The notes beneath the pieces were generated by a model, which did not search any database, was not told the origin of the DNA, and worked only from the letters and a program-made list of their open reading frames with translations. Source: JBBATK01 sp044224515 (GTDB taxonomy: Bacteria; Bacteroidota; Ignavibacteria; Kapaibacteriales; NICIL-2). Taken from it: a stretch of 64,000 nt of DNA. Each line of letters opens with the position of its first letter. Positions within the stretch are counted from its first letter, which is position 1. The position numbers and the translations under genes are program-made. Of the stretch, positions 52,290-60,726 are shown one piece after another. Location of the stretch: assembly GCA_044224515.1 (NCBI GenBank), contig JBGAKH010000008.1, positions 62,001-126,000 of the forward strand, in the 5' to 3' direction.

Positions 52290-53192
52290 ATGTTCCTGCG
52301 TACGCTCTTGCTCTCGCTTCTTGTTGGAAGCACGCTGTGCAGCGCACAAAATGGCACGACCAAGCTCCCCGACACCGAGATCTATCTGCTCGACATGCAG
52401 TACGTCAACGGCGCTTACACATTTTCAAATGCACAGAATATCACAAACCGTGCAGGCTACAGCAACCAGCCTGCGTTTTCTCCCGACGGTACGTACTTGT
52501 TGTACTCGGCTGTAGCCGACGGCAAACAGGCAGATATCTACAAATACGAGATTGACTCAAAGGCAACAACATGCTTGGCCAAGACACCGGAAAATGAGTT
52601 TGCTCCGAACTTCATGCCGGACGCAAAGAACTACTCGGTCGTGCGTGTGATGAAGGATAAAAGTCAGCGTGTATGGAAAGCACCCCTTGGCGGAGGATCC
52701 TATACCGTGCTTACCAATCGATTGGATTCGATTGCCTATCACATGTGGTGGGTTGACAACACCCTCCTCTTGAATTTTATCAAGAAGCCACCCTTCCTCG
52801 GTACGGTAAGCATGCAAAATGGTCGCGAGCACTTTATCTCAGATGTGGCAGGCCGATGTTTACAGCCAATTCCCGGAGAGACTTCTTTTACCTTTCACGC
52901 TGCCGGACCGCACAAGGATTCCGCAGGCACGATTCGAAAGGTAACCGAATTTTTTGAAATTGGGATAATCTGTCCGGCACTTGCAGGTTCAGAAGACTTT
53001 GTGTGGACGAGCCGCAAGACTCTCCTCATGGCCAAAGACTCAAAGCTCTTTGAATATGATTTTAGTCCCGGAACAACATGGAAAGAAGTTGCTGACTTTG
53101 CGCAATTTGGAATCAAGGGCTTCTACAGAATTGCTCTCGATTCTAAGAACAACCGCATGGCGGTGGTTACGTACAAGGGCGAACGACCCTAA
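52290..53192 (+). CDS. Secreted TolB/PD40-type beta-propeller protein
   Basis: 300 residues with signal peptide (FLRTLLLSLLVGSTLCSAQ). Repeats of the PD40 kind: PAFSPDGTYLLYSA, ADIYKYEIDSK, APNFMPDAKNYSVVRV, FHAAGPHKD, and LDSKNNRMAVVTYKGE near the end. The mature protein likely forms a six-bladed propeller in the periplasm or on the outside. No catalytic residues are recognised. GAGAGG is 5 bases before the ATG. Stand-alone gene. Confidence 0.78.
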   Translation: MFLRTLLLSLLVGSTLCSAQNGTTKLPDTEIYLLDMQYVNGAYTFSNAQNITNRAGYSNQPAFSPDGTYLLYSAVADGKQADIYKYEIDSKATTCLAKTPENEFAPNFMPDAKNYSVVRVMKDKSQRVWKAPLGGGSYTVLTNRLDSIAYHMWWVDNTLLLNFIKKPPFLGTVSMQNGREHFISDVAGRCLQPIPGETSFTFHAAGPHKDSAGTIRKVTEFFEIGIICPALAGSEDFVWTSRKTLLMAKDSKLFEYDFSPGTTWKEVADFAQFGIKGFYRIALDSKNNRMAVVTYKGERP

Positions 53193-53244
53193 GCATATGG
53201 CGTCGCCGGTTGATAGCGATACTGTACATCGGAAGAATTCTTTT

Positions 53245-53271
53245 ACTACGGCTCGCTTCGCGAGCCGTAGT
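53245..53271. terminator. Stem-loop between convergent genes
   Basis: ACTACGGCTCGC-TTC-GCGAGCCGTAGT, a 12-bp perfect stem, follows the beta-propeller gene by 53 bases. Tracts of T are weak on both sides (TTTT on the minus side), so it is likely but not certain to terminate. Confidence 0.55.
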
Positions 53272-53359
53272 TGTATGGATCAAGAGGATTGATGCCAGCT
53301 GTAGTCTCGGCACGTGAGGACTTGGACAAGTTCCCTGCAGCGAGAAAGCACATCGGAGT

Positions 53360-53887
53360 TTACTTGGTGGTCTTCAAATGCATATCCAAGCCCATCTGCT
53401 CATAGACCTTATCGTTGGCTTGCCATAACTCGATCTTATTGCCTTCCGGATCCATAATGTGTGCAAAGGAGCCATAGTCGTAGCGCTGCACCGAATCAAC
53501 AAGGACGACACCCGAGTTCTTCAGCTCCTGCACGAGTCCGTCCAAATCTTCCACACGATAGTTGATCATGAAGTCTTTGTTCGAGGGCTCAAAGTAGGTC
53601 GTTGTCTCTTTGAATGGACTCCATTGCGTAAAACCCTTCTTTGTACTGTCAGCACCTTGATACCATTCGAACACAGATCCGTATTGATTGACTTCGAGTC
53701 CTAGATTTGACGCATACCATTGTCGCAAAGCCTTAGGATCTTTCGTTTTGAAGAAAATGCCGCCAAGACCGCTGACCTTTCGAAGTCCTTTGGGAGGATG
53801 CGCTGCGTCGCTGAAAAACGCACGAAACGCATATCCGGAGCTGAACGCAGCAAGCAGGAGCACGAGGATGAGTAATTTTTGTCGCAT
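53360..53887 (-). CDS. Membrane-anchored VOC (glyoxalase-fold) protein
   Basis: 175 residues: an N-terminal anchor or signal (KLLILVLLLAAFSSGYAFRA) and one VOC domain (KVSGLGGIFFKTKDPKALRQ, YASNLGLEVNQYGSVFEW, INYRVEDLDGLVQELKNSGV, IMDPEGNKIELWQ). The Glu in IELWQ fits a metal ligand; the other ligands are less clear. It may bind a small ligand or be an isomerase/dioxygenase-type enzyme at the envelope. The start at 53887 is the first ATG; a GTG at 53911 is an alternative. Confidence 0.75.
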   Translation of the reverse strand: MRQKLLILVLLLAAFSSGYAFRAFFSDAAHPPKGLRKVSGLGGIFFKTKDPKALRQWYASNLGLEVNQYGSVFEWYQGADSTKKGFTQWSPFKETTTYFEPSNKDFMINYRVEDLDGLVQELKNSGVVLVDSVQRYDYGSFAHIMDPEGNKIELWQANDKVYEQMGLDMHLKTTK

Positions 53888-53962
53888 TCTACGTATGGAA
53901 GTAGTGAACACCTAGTTCGTTCTTTGTAGTCGTCGTGCCAAATCTACCACCATCGTGTTCGA

Positions 53963-55948
53963 TTGAGCCCTAATTTTGAATCTCATAATACAACTCCGAT
54001 TTTGAAAACACAAGGTTCACGTCCGTCACGCCCATCTTCTACACAAGACCGCTCTCGCCGTCGCTCCGACTCAGCAGGACCTCGGTCCGAATCCGGAACA
54101 GATAACGAGCGTTCTTCCACGAGATCTCAACGCACTACAGGGCGAGACTCTTCTTCTACGGCGAACGATAGACGCTTTAACGCTCGACGTGCAGATGCTC
54201 GCAAAGGAAGAAGCGAAGATCCGGAACGAGGAACATACAGATCCTCCGAGGTCGAACAAGATCGCGGAAGGTATCGTTCGAATCGTCCTCGGACGGAACG
54301 AGGCTTTCGTTCGGAATCCGATTCGTCTACTTCAGATCGGCCATCTCAAACTCCTAAACGTCGTTACGAGTCTGATCGTGATCGCAATACGAGTAGTCGC
54401 CCTATGCGCCACACAGATTCGCAGAACGAAAGTCGAAGTTCGGATTCGCGTAGCGAACGTCGAGGTTCAGAATCACGCAGCGAAAGACGAGGTTCAGAAT
54501 CACGCAGCGAAAGACGAAACACAGATTCACGCAGTGAAAGACGAAGTTCGGATTCACGTAGCGAGAAACGCAACACAGATTCACGCAGCGAAAGACGAAG
54601 TCCCTATAGTCCATCACAACGTGGCGAAGGTTATGGTTCTAAGCATGAAAGTCGAGAAGCACGAACAGCCCCGACGAAGCCCTCTCGAGTACGATCATTG
54701 TCAAAGCCAAACTCGGACTCCCACAGTTTTGTTCGCAATCTGCACGCCCAGTTGCGAGATGATATCGACATAGTACGAACAAATCCTGCCGAACCTTTCT
54801 CTACCGTGCCATACGAGCGAGAGCGAAGCGCGAAGGCTAGAGAGTTTGAACAATGGTGGAAGAACTCGGGTTTCGACGGAAAAGTCTTGCCTTTCGTAGC
54901 GGCACCGCTGCCTCGTGGTTATCGCGGAACCACCAAGCGCTCAGTACACCTCACACGCAACGGAGTGGTACTTGACATTGGAGATCAGCTCGAAGCTGCG
55001 GAGCAGCAGCACGGTTTTTATACTGTGGTGCAGTCGGACATCGAACCCGCATCGCATTTTGAATTGTATTGCACACTAGCTGAAAAACTGAGCACGACAC
55101 CGTATCACTACGTGTGTGAGGTGATGAACTACATCATCATTCGTGACACGGGCGAAATGGCTGTCATTTTCAATGTAGCCGAAATGTCGGGAGAAGTTGT
55201 GCGCAAGTGCAAAGCACTGGCGCAGCTGCTTCAAGAAAGCGAATTGCCGGTGCGCTCCGTTTGGATCTATCATGATGCCTCACGTTCGAGTTACTACTTG
55301 GATCAACGTGAGCAGAGCGAGTCGATATCACGTATCAAGAAAATCGTTGGCTTTGACGCGCTGCAATTGGAGCTTGCGGGGATTCGTTTTCGCGTGAGTC
55401 CCTTCTCGTTTTCGCAGGTCAATATCCCAATGATGCGCGAGCTCATCGGCGTACTGGAAAACATCGTTAGTAAACAGCAGCACCGTCGTTTGGTTGACCT
55501 CTACAGTGGTTACGGACTCTTCTCACACTGTCTGTCGGCGCACTTCAGCGAATCCATCGGACTTGATTCTTCGTCCGAGTCCATCGTAGGAGCACTGGAG
55601 CTCTATCGACGTCGAAAGAAAGCCGGGCACCGCCTTGGCTCCATGAATTTTAAAGAGTGCTTCATCACAGCCGAAACGCTCAAGCGTCACGTACCACCGG
55701 CTGACGGTCGCGATGAAGTCATCATACTAGATCCCCCACGTCAAGGCACCGCTGAAGGCGTCATCGACGCCATCGCAGCGCGTGGCGCTAGTCTTATCGT
55801 CCACATCTTTTGCTCAATGGACGAAATCCCACGGTCCATCAAAGAGTGGAAACGCAACAATTATCACGTCATCACAGCCCAAGCGTTCGACATGTTCCCG
55901 GGCACAACATCCATCGAAACAATGGTTGTTTTGGAAAAGCAGAGATAA
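53963..55948 (+). CDS. RNA methyltransferase (TrmA/RlmD type) with Arg/Ser-repeat extension
   Basis: 661 residues if begun at the TTG at 53963. The C-terminal 250 residues are a class I SAM methyltransferase of the uracil-5 (TrmA/RlmD) type: VDLYSGYGLFSHCLSAHFSE (SAM loop), EVIILDPPRQGTAEGV (the DPPR-G motif), and a Cys in HIFCSMDEIPRS where that family keeps its nucleophile. The first 280 residues are disordered and basic, with five to six tandem 9-residue units of the type SESRSERRG (about residues 155-210), recalling eukaryotic SR proteins. A -7-like TAATTTTG at 53971 may mean the true start is a later TTG (54002). Likely modifies uridines in rRNA or tRNA. Confidence 0.75.
   Translation: MSPNFESHNTTPILKTQGSRPSRPSSTQDRSRRRSDSAGPRSESGTDNERSSTRSQRTTGRDSSSTANDRRFNARRADARKGRSEDPERGTYRSSEVEQDRGRYRSNRPRTERGFRSESDSSTSDRPSQTPKRRYESDRDRNTSSRPMRHTDSQNESRSSDSRSERRGSESRSERRGSESRSERRNTDSRSERRSSDSRSEKRNTDSRSERRSPYSPSQRGEGYGSKHESREARTAPTKPSRVRSLSKPNSDSHSFVRNLHAQLRDDIDIVRTNPAEPFSTVPYERERSAKAREFEQWWKNSGFDGKVLPFVAAPLPRGYRGTTKRSVHLTRNGVVLDIGDQLEAAEQQHGFYTVVQSDIEPASHFELYCTLAEKLSTTPYHYVCEVMNYIIIRDTGEMAVIFNVAEMSGEVVRKCKALAQLLQESELPVRSVWIYHDASRSSYYLDQREQSESISRIKKIVGFDALQLELAGIRFRVSPFSFSQVNIPMMRELIGVLENIVSKQQHRRLVDLYSGYGLFSHCLSAHFSESIGLDSSSESIVGALELYRRRKKAGHRLGSMNFKECFITAETLKRHVPPADGRDEVIILDPPRQGTAEGVIDAIAARGASLIVHIFCSMDEIPRSIKEWKRNNYHVITAQAFDMFPGTTSIETMVVLEKQR
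54443..54601 (+). repeat. 27-base tandem repeats in the RS-rich region
   Basis: Five to six copies of a 27-base unit, encoding 9 residues of the type SDSRSERRG/SESRSERRG/TDSRSERRS, follow one another in frame (CACGCAGCGAAAGACGA is shared by several copies). Copies differ by a few bases at third positions and at the two variable residues. Confidence 0.85.
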
Positions 55949-56019
55949 AGTGCCCAGAGGCGTGTGGGTATAGATGTGTGACTTGATTGGTAATGCTCTG
56001 TTTGTGCGTTGTCCATTGA

Positions 56020-56750
56020 CCTAGGGTCATCGCTTTGCGATGTCCCTAGGCTAGGTTGTGGGATGCCTCCGGCATCCGCGTTATGCGATTTAATCTCGTT
56101 TCGTGTCTCGCGCGAGTTCCTAGGGTCATCGCTGCGCGATGACCCTAGGCTAGGTTGTGGGATGCCTCCGGCATCCTGGTCCGTTGGGCGGCTTGTTCCT
56201 AGGGTCATCGCGTTGCGATGACCCTAGGCTATGTGGGATGCCTCCGGCATCCTTTCGTCATACCTTTGTCGACAGTTTGATGATGCCGGAGGCATCCCAC
56301 GGCCTAGCCTAGGGCCATCGCGCAGCGAGGACCCTAGGTCAACACATGCAGTGCCGATTGGATGCCGGAGGCATCCCACAGCCTAGCCTAGGGTCATCGC
56401 GCAGCGAGGCCCCTAGGTCAACACATGCAGAGTCCGCCAGGATGCCGGAGGCATCCCACAACCTAGCCTAGGGTCAGCGTGAAGCGAGGACCCTAGGTCA
56501 ACATAAGCAGAGTCCGCCAGGATGCCGGAGGCATCCCACAACCTAGCCTAGGGTTATCGCGCAGCGCAGACCCTAGGTCAACACAAGCAGAGACCGCCAG
56601 GATGCCGGAGGCATCCCACAACCTAGCCTAGGGTCATCGCGAAGCGAAGACCCTAGGACAACACAAGCAGAGTCCGCCAGGATGCCGGAGGCATCCCACA
56701 ACCTAGCCTAGGGTCATCGCGCAGCGAGGACCCTAGGTCAACACAAGCAT
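56020..56750. repeat. REP-type palindrome array 1
   Basis: Built from two palindromes: A, 31 bases, arms CCTAGGGTCATCGC and GCGATGACCCTAGG with a 3-base loop; and B, GGATGCCTCCGGCATCC. Three forward A-B pairs (B at 56061, 56160, 56236) are followed by a centre (56253-56281, CATACCTTTGTCGACAGT) and six inverted B'-A' units with a period of exactly 80 bases from the second on (B' at 56281, 56360, 56440, 56520, 56600, 56680). The inverted units share the spacer CAACACAAGCAGAGTCCGCC. It ends about 130 bases before the transposase gene. Confidence 0.92.
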
Positions 56751-56881
56751 CACCAAACAACCCCCTCCTACTAAACCTCTCGACACGTTCCATTGTCATA
56801 TCTCCCGCTACTCCTAATCGCTCATAGGTCTGCACAATTCCGCTCGAACATTTTTCGATCACTTCTTTTTGACGACTTACT

Positions 56882-57328
56882 ATGAGCGCTACTCTGTATT
56901 GCCTGCATATCCATATTGTCTTTGCGACGAAGCAACGAGTATCAATGATCAAGCCCGAATGGCAGCAGCAATTCTGGGCCTATACTTCCGGCGTGGTCCG
57001 CCAACTTGGAGCTTTCGCGATCGCCATCGGTGGCACAGATGATCACGTTCACTTGTTAATTAGGACCACCCCATCTCTTGTGCTCTCAGATTTCGTGAGA
57101 GAATTAAAAAAGGCTACCAACTCTTGGGTCGTCGAACGTCATCGACCTGAATTCAAATGGCAGCGCGGCTATGGCGCATTTGCTGTAAGTGTAACGCATG
57201 TTCCCATGATTGAAAAGTACATTCACAACCAAGAAGAACATCATCGTCATGTTAGTTACCGCGAGGAGTTGCAAAAGATATTGGTTGTGCATGGGTTGGA
57301 ATTGGATGCAAGAGATGTGAACGAGTAG
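56882..57328 (+). CDS. REP-associated tyrosine transposase (RAYT), IS200-like Y1
   Basis: 148 residues, a complete Y1 HUH transposase: IHIVFATKQR at the start, TDDHVHLLIRTTP with the metal-binding H55-x-H57, a Lys/Arg-rich middle, and the nucleophile Y113 in KYIHNQEEHHR, all typical of IS200/TnpA_REP proteins from Bacteroidota. Unlike IS200 it is alone between two palindrome arrays, which is the RAYT hallmark; RAYTs are thought to mobilise REP sequences and be domesticated. No ribosome site is seen. The end of the gene runs into a spacer like that of the forward palindrome units. Confidence 0.9.
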   Translation: MSATLYCLHIHIVFATKQRVSMIKPEWQQQFWAYTSGVVRQLGAFAIAIGGTDDHVHLLIRTTPSLVLSDFVRELKKATNSWVVERHRPEFKWQRGYGAFAVSVTHVPMIEKYIHNQEEHHRHVSYREELQKILVVHGLELDARDVNE

Positions 57329-57374
57329 GTGCCGGTGCGAGCGGGAACGCGTTTGATTTGCTCGCTCGCGTGTA

Positions 57375-57838
57375 CCTAGGGTCATCGCGTTGCGATGACC
57401 CTAGGCTAGGTTGTGGGATGCCTCCGGCATCCGCGTTCTGCGATTTTATCTCGTTTCGTGTTGCTCGCGTGTACCAAGGGTCATCGCGTTGCGATGACCC
57501 TTGGCTAGGTTGTGGGGTGCCTCCGACATCCGCGTTTTGCGATTTAATCTCGTTTCGTGTCGCTCGCGTGTACCTAGGGTCATCGCGTTGCGATGACCCT
57601 AGGCTAACGTGTGGGATGCCTCCGGCATCCTTTGGTCAAACCTTCGTCGACAGTTTGATGATGCCGGAGGCATCAAACAGCCTAGCCTAGGGTCATCGCG
57701 TAGCGAAGACCCTAGGTCAACACAAGCGGTGCCGATTGGATGCCGGAGGCATCCCACAGCCTAGCCTAGGGTCATCGCGCAGCGAGGACCCTAGGTCAAC
57801 ACAAGCAGAGTCCGCCAGGATGCCGGAGGCATCACATA
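57375..57838. repeat. REP-type palindrome array 2
   Basis: Same design as array 1: three forward A-B pairs (B at 57416, 57516, 57614), the same centre (CTTCGTCGACAGTTTGATG, 57641-57659), then three inverted B' (57660, 57738, 57818) and two A'. The forward spacers share CGCGTT-TGCGATTT-ATCTCGTTTCGTGT. One A copy (57474-57504) has CCAAGG and CCTTGG instead of CCTAGG on both arms. Confidence 0.92.
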
Positions 57839-57846
57839 GCCAACCA

Positions 57847-57885
57847 ATAAAAAACCCGCATGCAATGTGAACTGCATGCGGGTTT
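57847..57885 (-). terminator. Terminator of the UDP-sugar dehydrogenase gene
   Basis: On the minus strand AAACCCGCATGCA pairs with TGCATGCGGGTTT around an 8-base loop, followed by a run of T (TTTTTT). It lies 26 bases after the stop codon at 57911. Confidence 0.88.
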
Positions 57886-57910
57886 GAAATTCTTGGTGAT
57901 AACTGCGGCT

Positions 57911-59272
57911 TTATTTGCCATCTCCGAGTAGCACAACTTTTGAGCGATTGCGAACCTTTTTACAGGCGTTGCGGGTGTCCACAACGACTTTGGAGGCGGA
58001 TGCAATGGTTTTGTAGTCGAAGCTTGAGTGGTCTGTTGTGATGCACACGACGTCATACTTTTTAAGCGTGGAAGCATCGATCTTGGCGATCGACTTCATA
58101 GTACGCTGTTCTTTCTTGCCGTGGTGGAGTTCAACCTTAGGGATGAATGGATCATAATACGAGATGTTTGTGATGCCATCTAGATCCAAGAGCTCAGCTA
58201 CCTTAAGTGCCGGTGAGTGACGCAGATCGTCGACATCTTTTTTGAAGGCCATACCCAGCAGAAGTACTTTAGCTTTCTTCAGAGTAACCGGTTGCTTAGC
58301 GATTTCGCGCTCAATCATGCTACGCACGTAGAACGGCATGCTTTCATTTACTTCGGCAGAGAGTTCGATGAAGTTAGTCACAAAGTCGAATTCACGAGCC
58401 ATCCACGAGAGGTAATACGGGTCGATCAAGATGCAGTGTCCGCCGATACCCGGTCCGGGATAAAATGGCATAAAACCAAAGGGCTTGGTCGCTGCTGTGT
58501 CCACCACTTCCCAGATGTTCACACCAATGCGATCGCACAATTGCGCGAGCTCGTTGACGAGAGCAATGTTGACACTGCGGAAAATGTTCTCCAATAGCTT
58601 CTCCATTTCGGCAACTTCGGGTGTGCTTGCCGGAATGACTTTGGATATAATCAACTCATTGATGGCAACGCCAAGCGTGGTGCAATCGGGCGTGATACCG
58701 CCAACCACGATAGGTGTGTTGCCTGTGTGCCAGGTCTTGTTACCCGGGTCGATACGCTCGGGTGAAAAAGCGAGGTAGTAATCGCGTCCGCACTTGAGCT
58801 TGGTTGCGTCGAGAATTGGCTTGACGTATTTGCGAGTGGTTCCCGGGAAGGTCGTGCTTTTCAGGATAATCAATTGTCCTTTGCGTAAACCTTTGGCAAC
58901 ACCTTTGGTCGATTCAACGATGTGTGAAATATCCGGGTCTTTGTTGTCGGTAAACGGAGTTGGAACGCAGATGTAAATCACATCGCATTTCCTGCACTCC
59001 GCAAAATCGTTGGTTGCACGAAAGGTCTTTGCTTTCCAAACTTTGCGTACACGCTCGTCCTTGATATCCTGGATGTAGTTCTTGCCTTTTTGTAGTAAGG
59101 AAACTTTCTCGCTACTGACATCGATGCCGATGGTCTTTATTCCAAGGTCCGCAAACTCGATTGCGAGAGGTAGGCCGACGTAGCCCAAACCGACGACGCC
59201 TACGGTAATATTCTTTGATTGAATGTTTGAAAGGAGCTCTTTTGCTGCGGGTGAGAGCTTTGCTGCTGCCAT
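57911..59272 (-). CDS. Nucleotide sugar dehydrogenase (UDP-GlcNAc 6-dehydrogenase type)
   Basis: 453 residues. Rossmann start ITVGVVGLGYVGLPLAIEFA; SPERIDPGN; the catalytic Cys in GPGIGGHCILIDPYYLSW; and MAFKKDVDDLRHSPALKVAE. These fit the WbpA/WecC/TuaD group that oxidises UDP-N-acetylglucosamine (or UDP-glucose) to a uronic acid with two NAD. It supplies precursors for surface polysaccharide. The start at 59272 is fixed by GGAGG 6 bases upstream; a longer frame to 59314 is not needed. Confidence 0.88.
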   Translation of the reverse strand: MAAAKLSPAAKELLSNIQSKNITVGVVGLGYVGLPLAIEFADLGIKTIGIDVSSEKVSLLQKGKNYIQDIKDERVRKVWKAKTFRATNDFAECRKCDVIYICVPTPFTDNKDPDISHIVESTKGVAKGLRKGQLIILKSTTFPGTTRKYVKPILDATKLKCGRDYYLAFSPERIDPGNKTWHTGNTPIVVGGITPDCTTLGVAINELIISKVIPASTPEVAEMEKLLENIFRSVNIALVNELAQLCDRIGVNIWEVVDTAATKPFGFMPFYPGPGIGGHCILIDPYYLSWMAREFDFVTNFIELSAEVNESMPFYVRSMIEREIAKQPVTLKKAKVLLLGMAFKKDVDDLRHSPALKVAELLDLDGITNISYYDPFIPKVELHHGKKEQRTMKSIAKIDASTLKKYDVVCITTDHSSFDYKTIASASKVVVDTRNACKKVRNRSKVVLLGDGK

Positions 59273-59403
59273 GTATTCCTCCATGAATAAAACAGTGCTT
59301 GTGGTGTTCCGCATGCAATCTACGAGTCATGCAGCGCAGCACAATACATGCTGATCCTATCAAGTCTTATGCCAGCTTGGTCTTCTTGAGACAAAGACCC
59401 CTA

Positions 59404-60279
59404 CTATTCGTCCAATAGCTGGTATTGGACGCTATTTCGATATGATTTGCCATTTGGTAACTCACCAATGAGCTCCGCTTCATGGTGCAGAACGAGTCCG
59501 TCCGACGCACGCAGGTACAGGTCTTGCCTTAGGACTACACTTTGCTCGGGATCCGTATCCGTTGCCCCTGCGTTGGGATGACGCGCCACGATGTTCAAGC
59601 ATTTCTCTTTGCCATAGTAAGCAACGGAGTTGAATACCCATCGCATAGGAAATCGACCTTCGTCCAGTATTCTCAGAATGCGGTTTGAGTCGAGAGGGTC
59701 GCGCTTCGATTTGTAGTTAGAACTGTCTGTCCATACGGTTCCGACCTTCAACGCCTTCGCCGTATAGAGCGGCGGAAACAGATCATTGCAGATGGCGCGA
59801 AGCAGCATTTCTTCACTGCACGGGATGGGACCTTTTTGTCCTCGCGCTGCCCAACCTTTGCGTCGCTTTTTCATGTACTCGGATTCGCGGTCAAATCTTC
59901 CGGCGACGAATTCTCCATTCGGCAGAACTGCTATCTCGGCAAAGGTGCCGTCTGCCAACGGTGACTGGCCGTGAAACACACTTCCTAAGGAAGGCTCGCC
60001 GGAAGAATCGGGATACGTCTTCACGTTGACACAGCGGACGTTGAAGAGAAACGACCCGACCGAATCTATCTCACGAATCAGGATCTCAAAAGTCTCCTCC
60101 ATCGTCAAATCATTCTGTCGACCGGCGATGAGCATGCGCTGGGTCTTGACATAGTGCAGGGTTTGACCCTTCTGCGGACGGTAGCCCCACCTCAATTCCT
60201 GTGCTTGTGCGTCGCCACTTGAGACACAAAGACAGAGTACACAGAACACAAAGGACGTCAACGAGGAATACATAGGCAT
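59404..60279 (-). CDS. Secreted protein of unknown function
   Basis: 291 residues. Signal peptide with cleavage near AQA|Q (residues 1-27). The mature part is rich in beta strands (LRWGYRPQKGQTLHYVKTQR, MRWVFNSVAYYGKEKCLNIV, DLYLRASDGLVLHHEAELIG, YRNSVQYQLLDE), which resembles secreted lipid-binding-like or DUF-type proteins of the group. No motif is recognised. It sits between the two sugar-nucleotide genes on the same strand but is 89 and 447 bases from them. Confidence 0.6.
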   Translation of the reverse strand: MPMYSSLTSFVFCVLCLCVSSGDAQAQELRWGYRPQKGQTLHYVKTQRMLIAGRQNDLTMEETFEILIREIDSVGSFLFNVRCVNVKTYPDSSGEPSLGSVFHGQSPLADGTFAEIAVLPNGEFVAGRFDRESEYMKKRRKGWAARGQKGPIPCSEEMLLRAICNDLFPPLYTAKALKVGTVWTDSSNYKSKRDPLDSNRILRILDEGRFPMRWVFNSVAYYGKEKCLNIVARHPNAGATDTDPEQSVVLRQDLYLRASDGLVLHHEAELIGELPNGKSYRNSVQYQLLDE

Positions 60280-60726
60280 GATACCGGGCTTCTACGAGTG
60301 GAAAGAGTTCTTGGACGTGTTGGCTTGGCACACAGTTTACGATAGGATCACAGGTGTAGGGCGGTAATCGCGGTCTTCCATGCACCGGTCCTTAGAACGC
60401 AGAGGGAATTCTTTCAGCGATCCGATAGATCGCGGAACACTACACCAATCGGACATCTACAGTCTTGCTTCAAGTCCTGCTTCAAGTCTTAGGTCAAGCA
60501 TTGCTTCACGTCTTGCTTCATGTCCTGGGTCAGAACTGACCATGACCTGACCTCGCTGTGACCGCAAGATACTGCAGGACACTCGACCGGATTATGACCC
60601 TATGGCAGTGAACCACAACATCCCTTGTTCATTCAGATGCTGAGGTGTGGACTCGTCCCTCGGCGCAGGCTCTGCAAGAGCCAAGCCTTAACAATAATCA
60701 TCGTAAGCAGATTGTGTTTCGTTAGA
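60280..60726. other. 447-base gap with 12-base repeats
   Basis: No gene supported. It contains the degenerate 12-base tandem repeats at 60462-60533 and otherwise mixed sequence. Confidence 0.5.
60462..60533 (+). repeat. Six degenerate 12-base tandem repeats
   Basis: Six consecutive units of the type GTCTTGCTTCAA (variants GTCCTGCTTCAA, GTCTTAGGTCAA, GCATTGCTTCAC, GTCTTGCTTCAT, GTCCTGGGTCAG). They are in phase without gaps. Confidence 0.8.

Noticed and set aside
56281..56750. CRISPR array
   Set aside because: The units have an 80-base period, but both the palindromes and the spacers repeat; there are no unique spacers and no cas genes.
56009..56952. Open frames over the palindrome arrays giving peptides such as LGSSLRDDPRLGCGMPPAS
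   Set aside because: They are only the palindromes read in frame; the same peptide recurs in both directions and no ribosome site or conserved domain is present.
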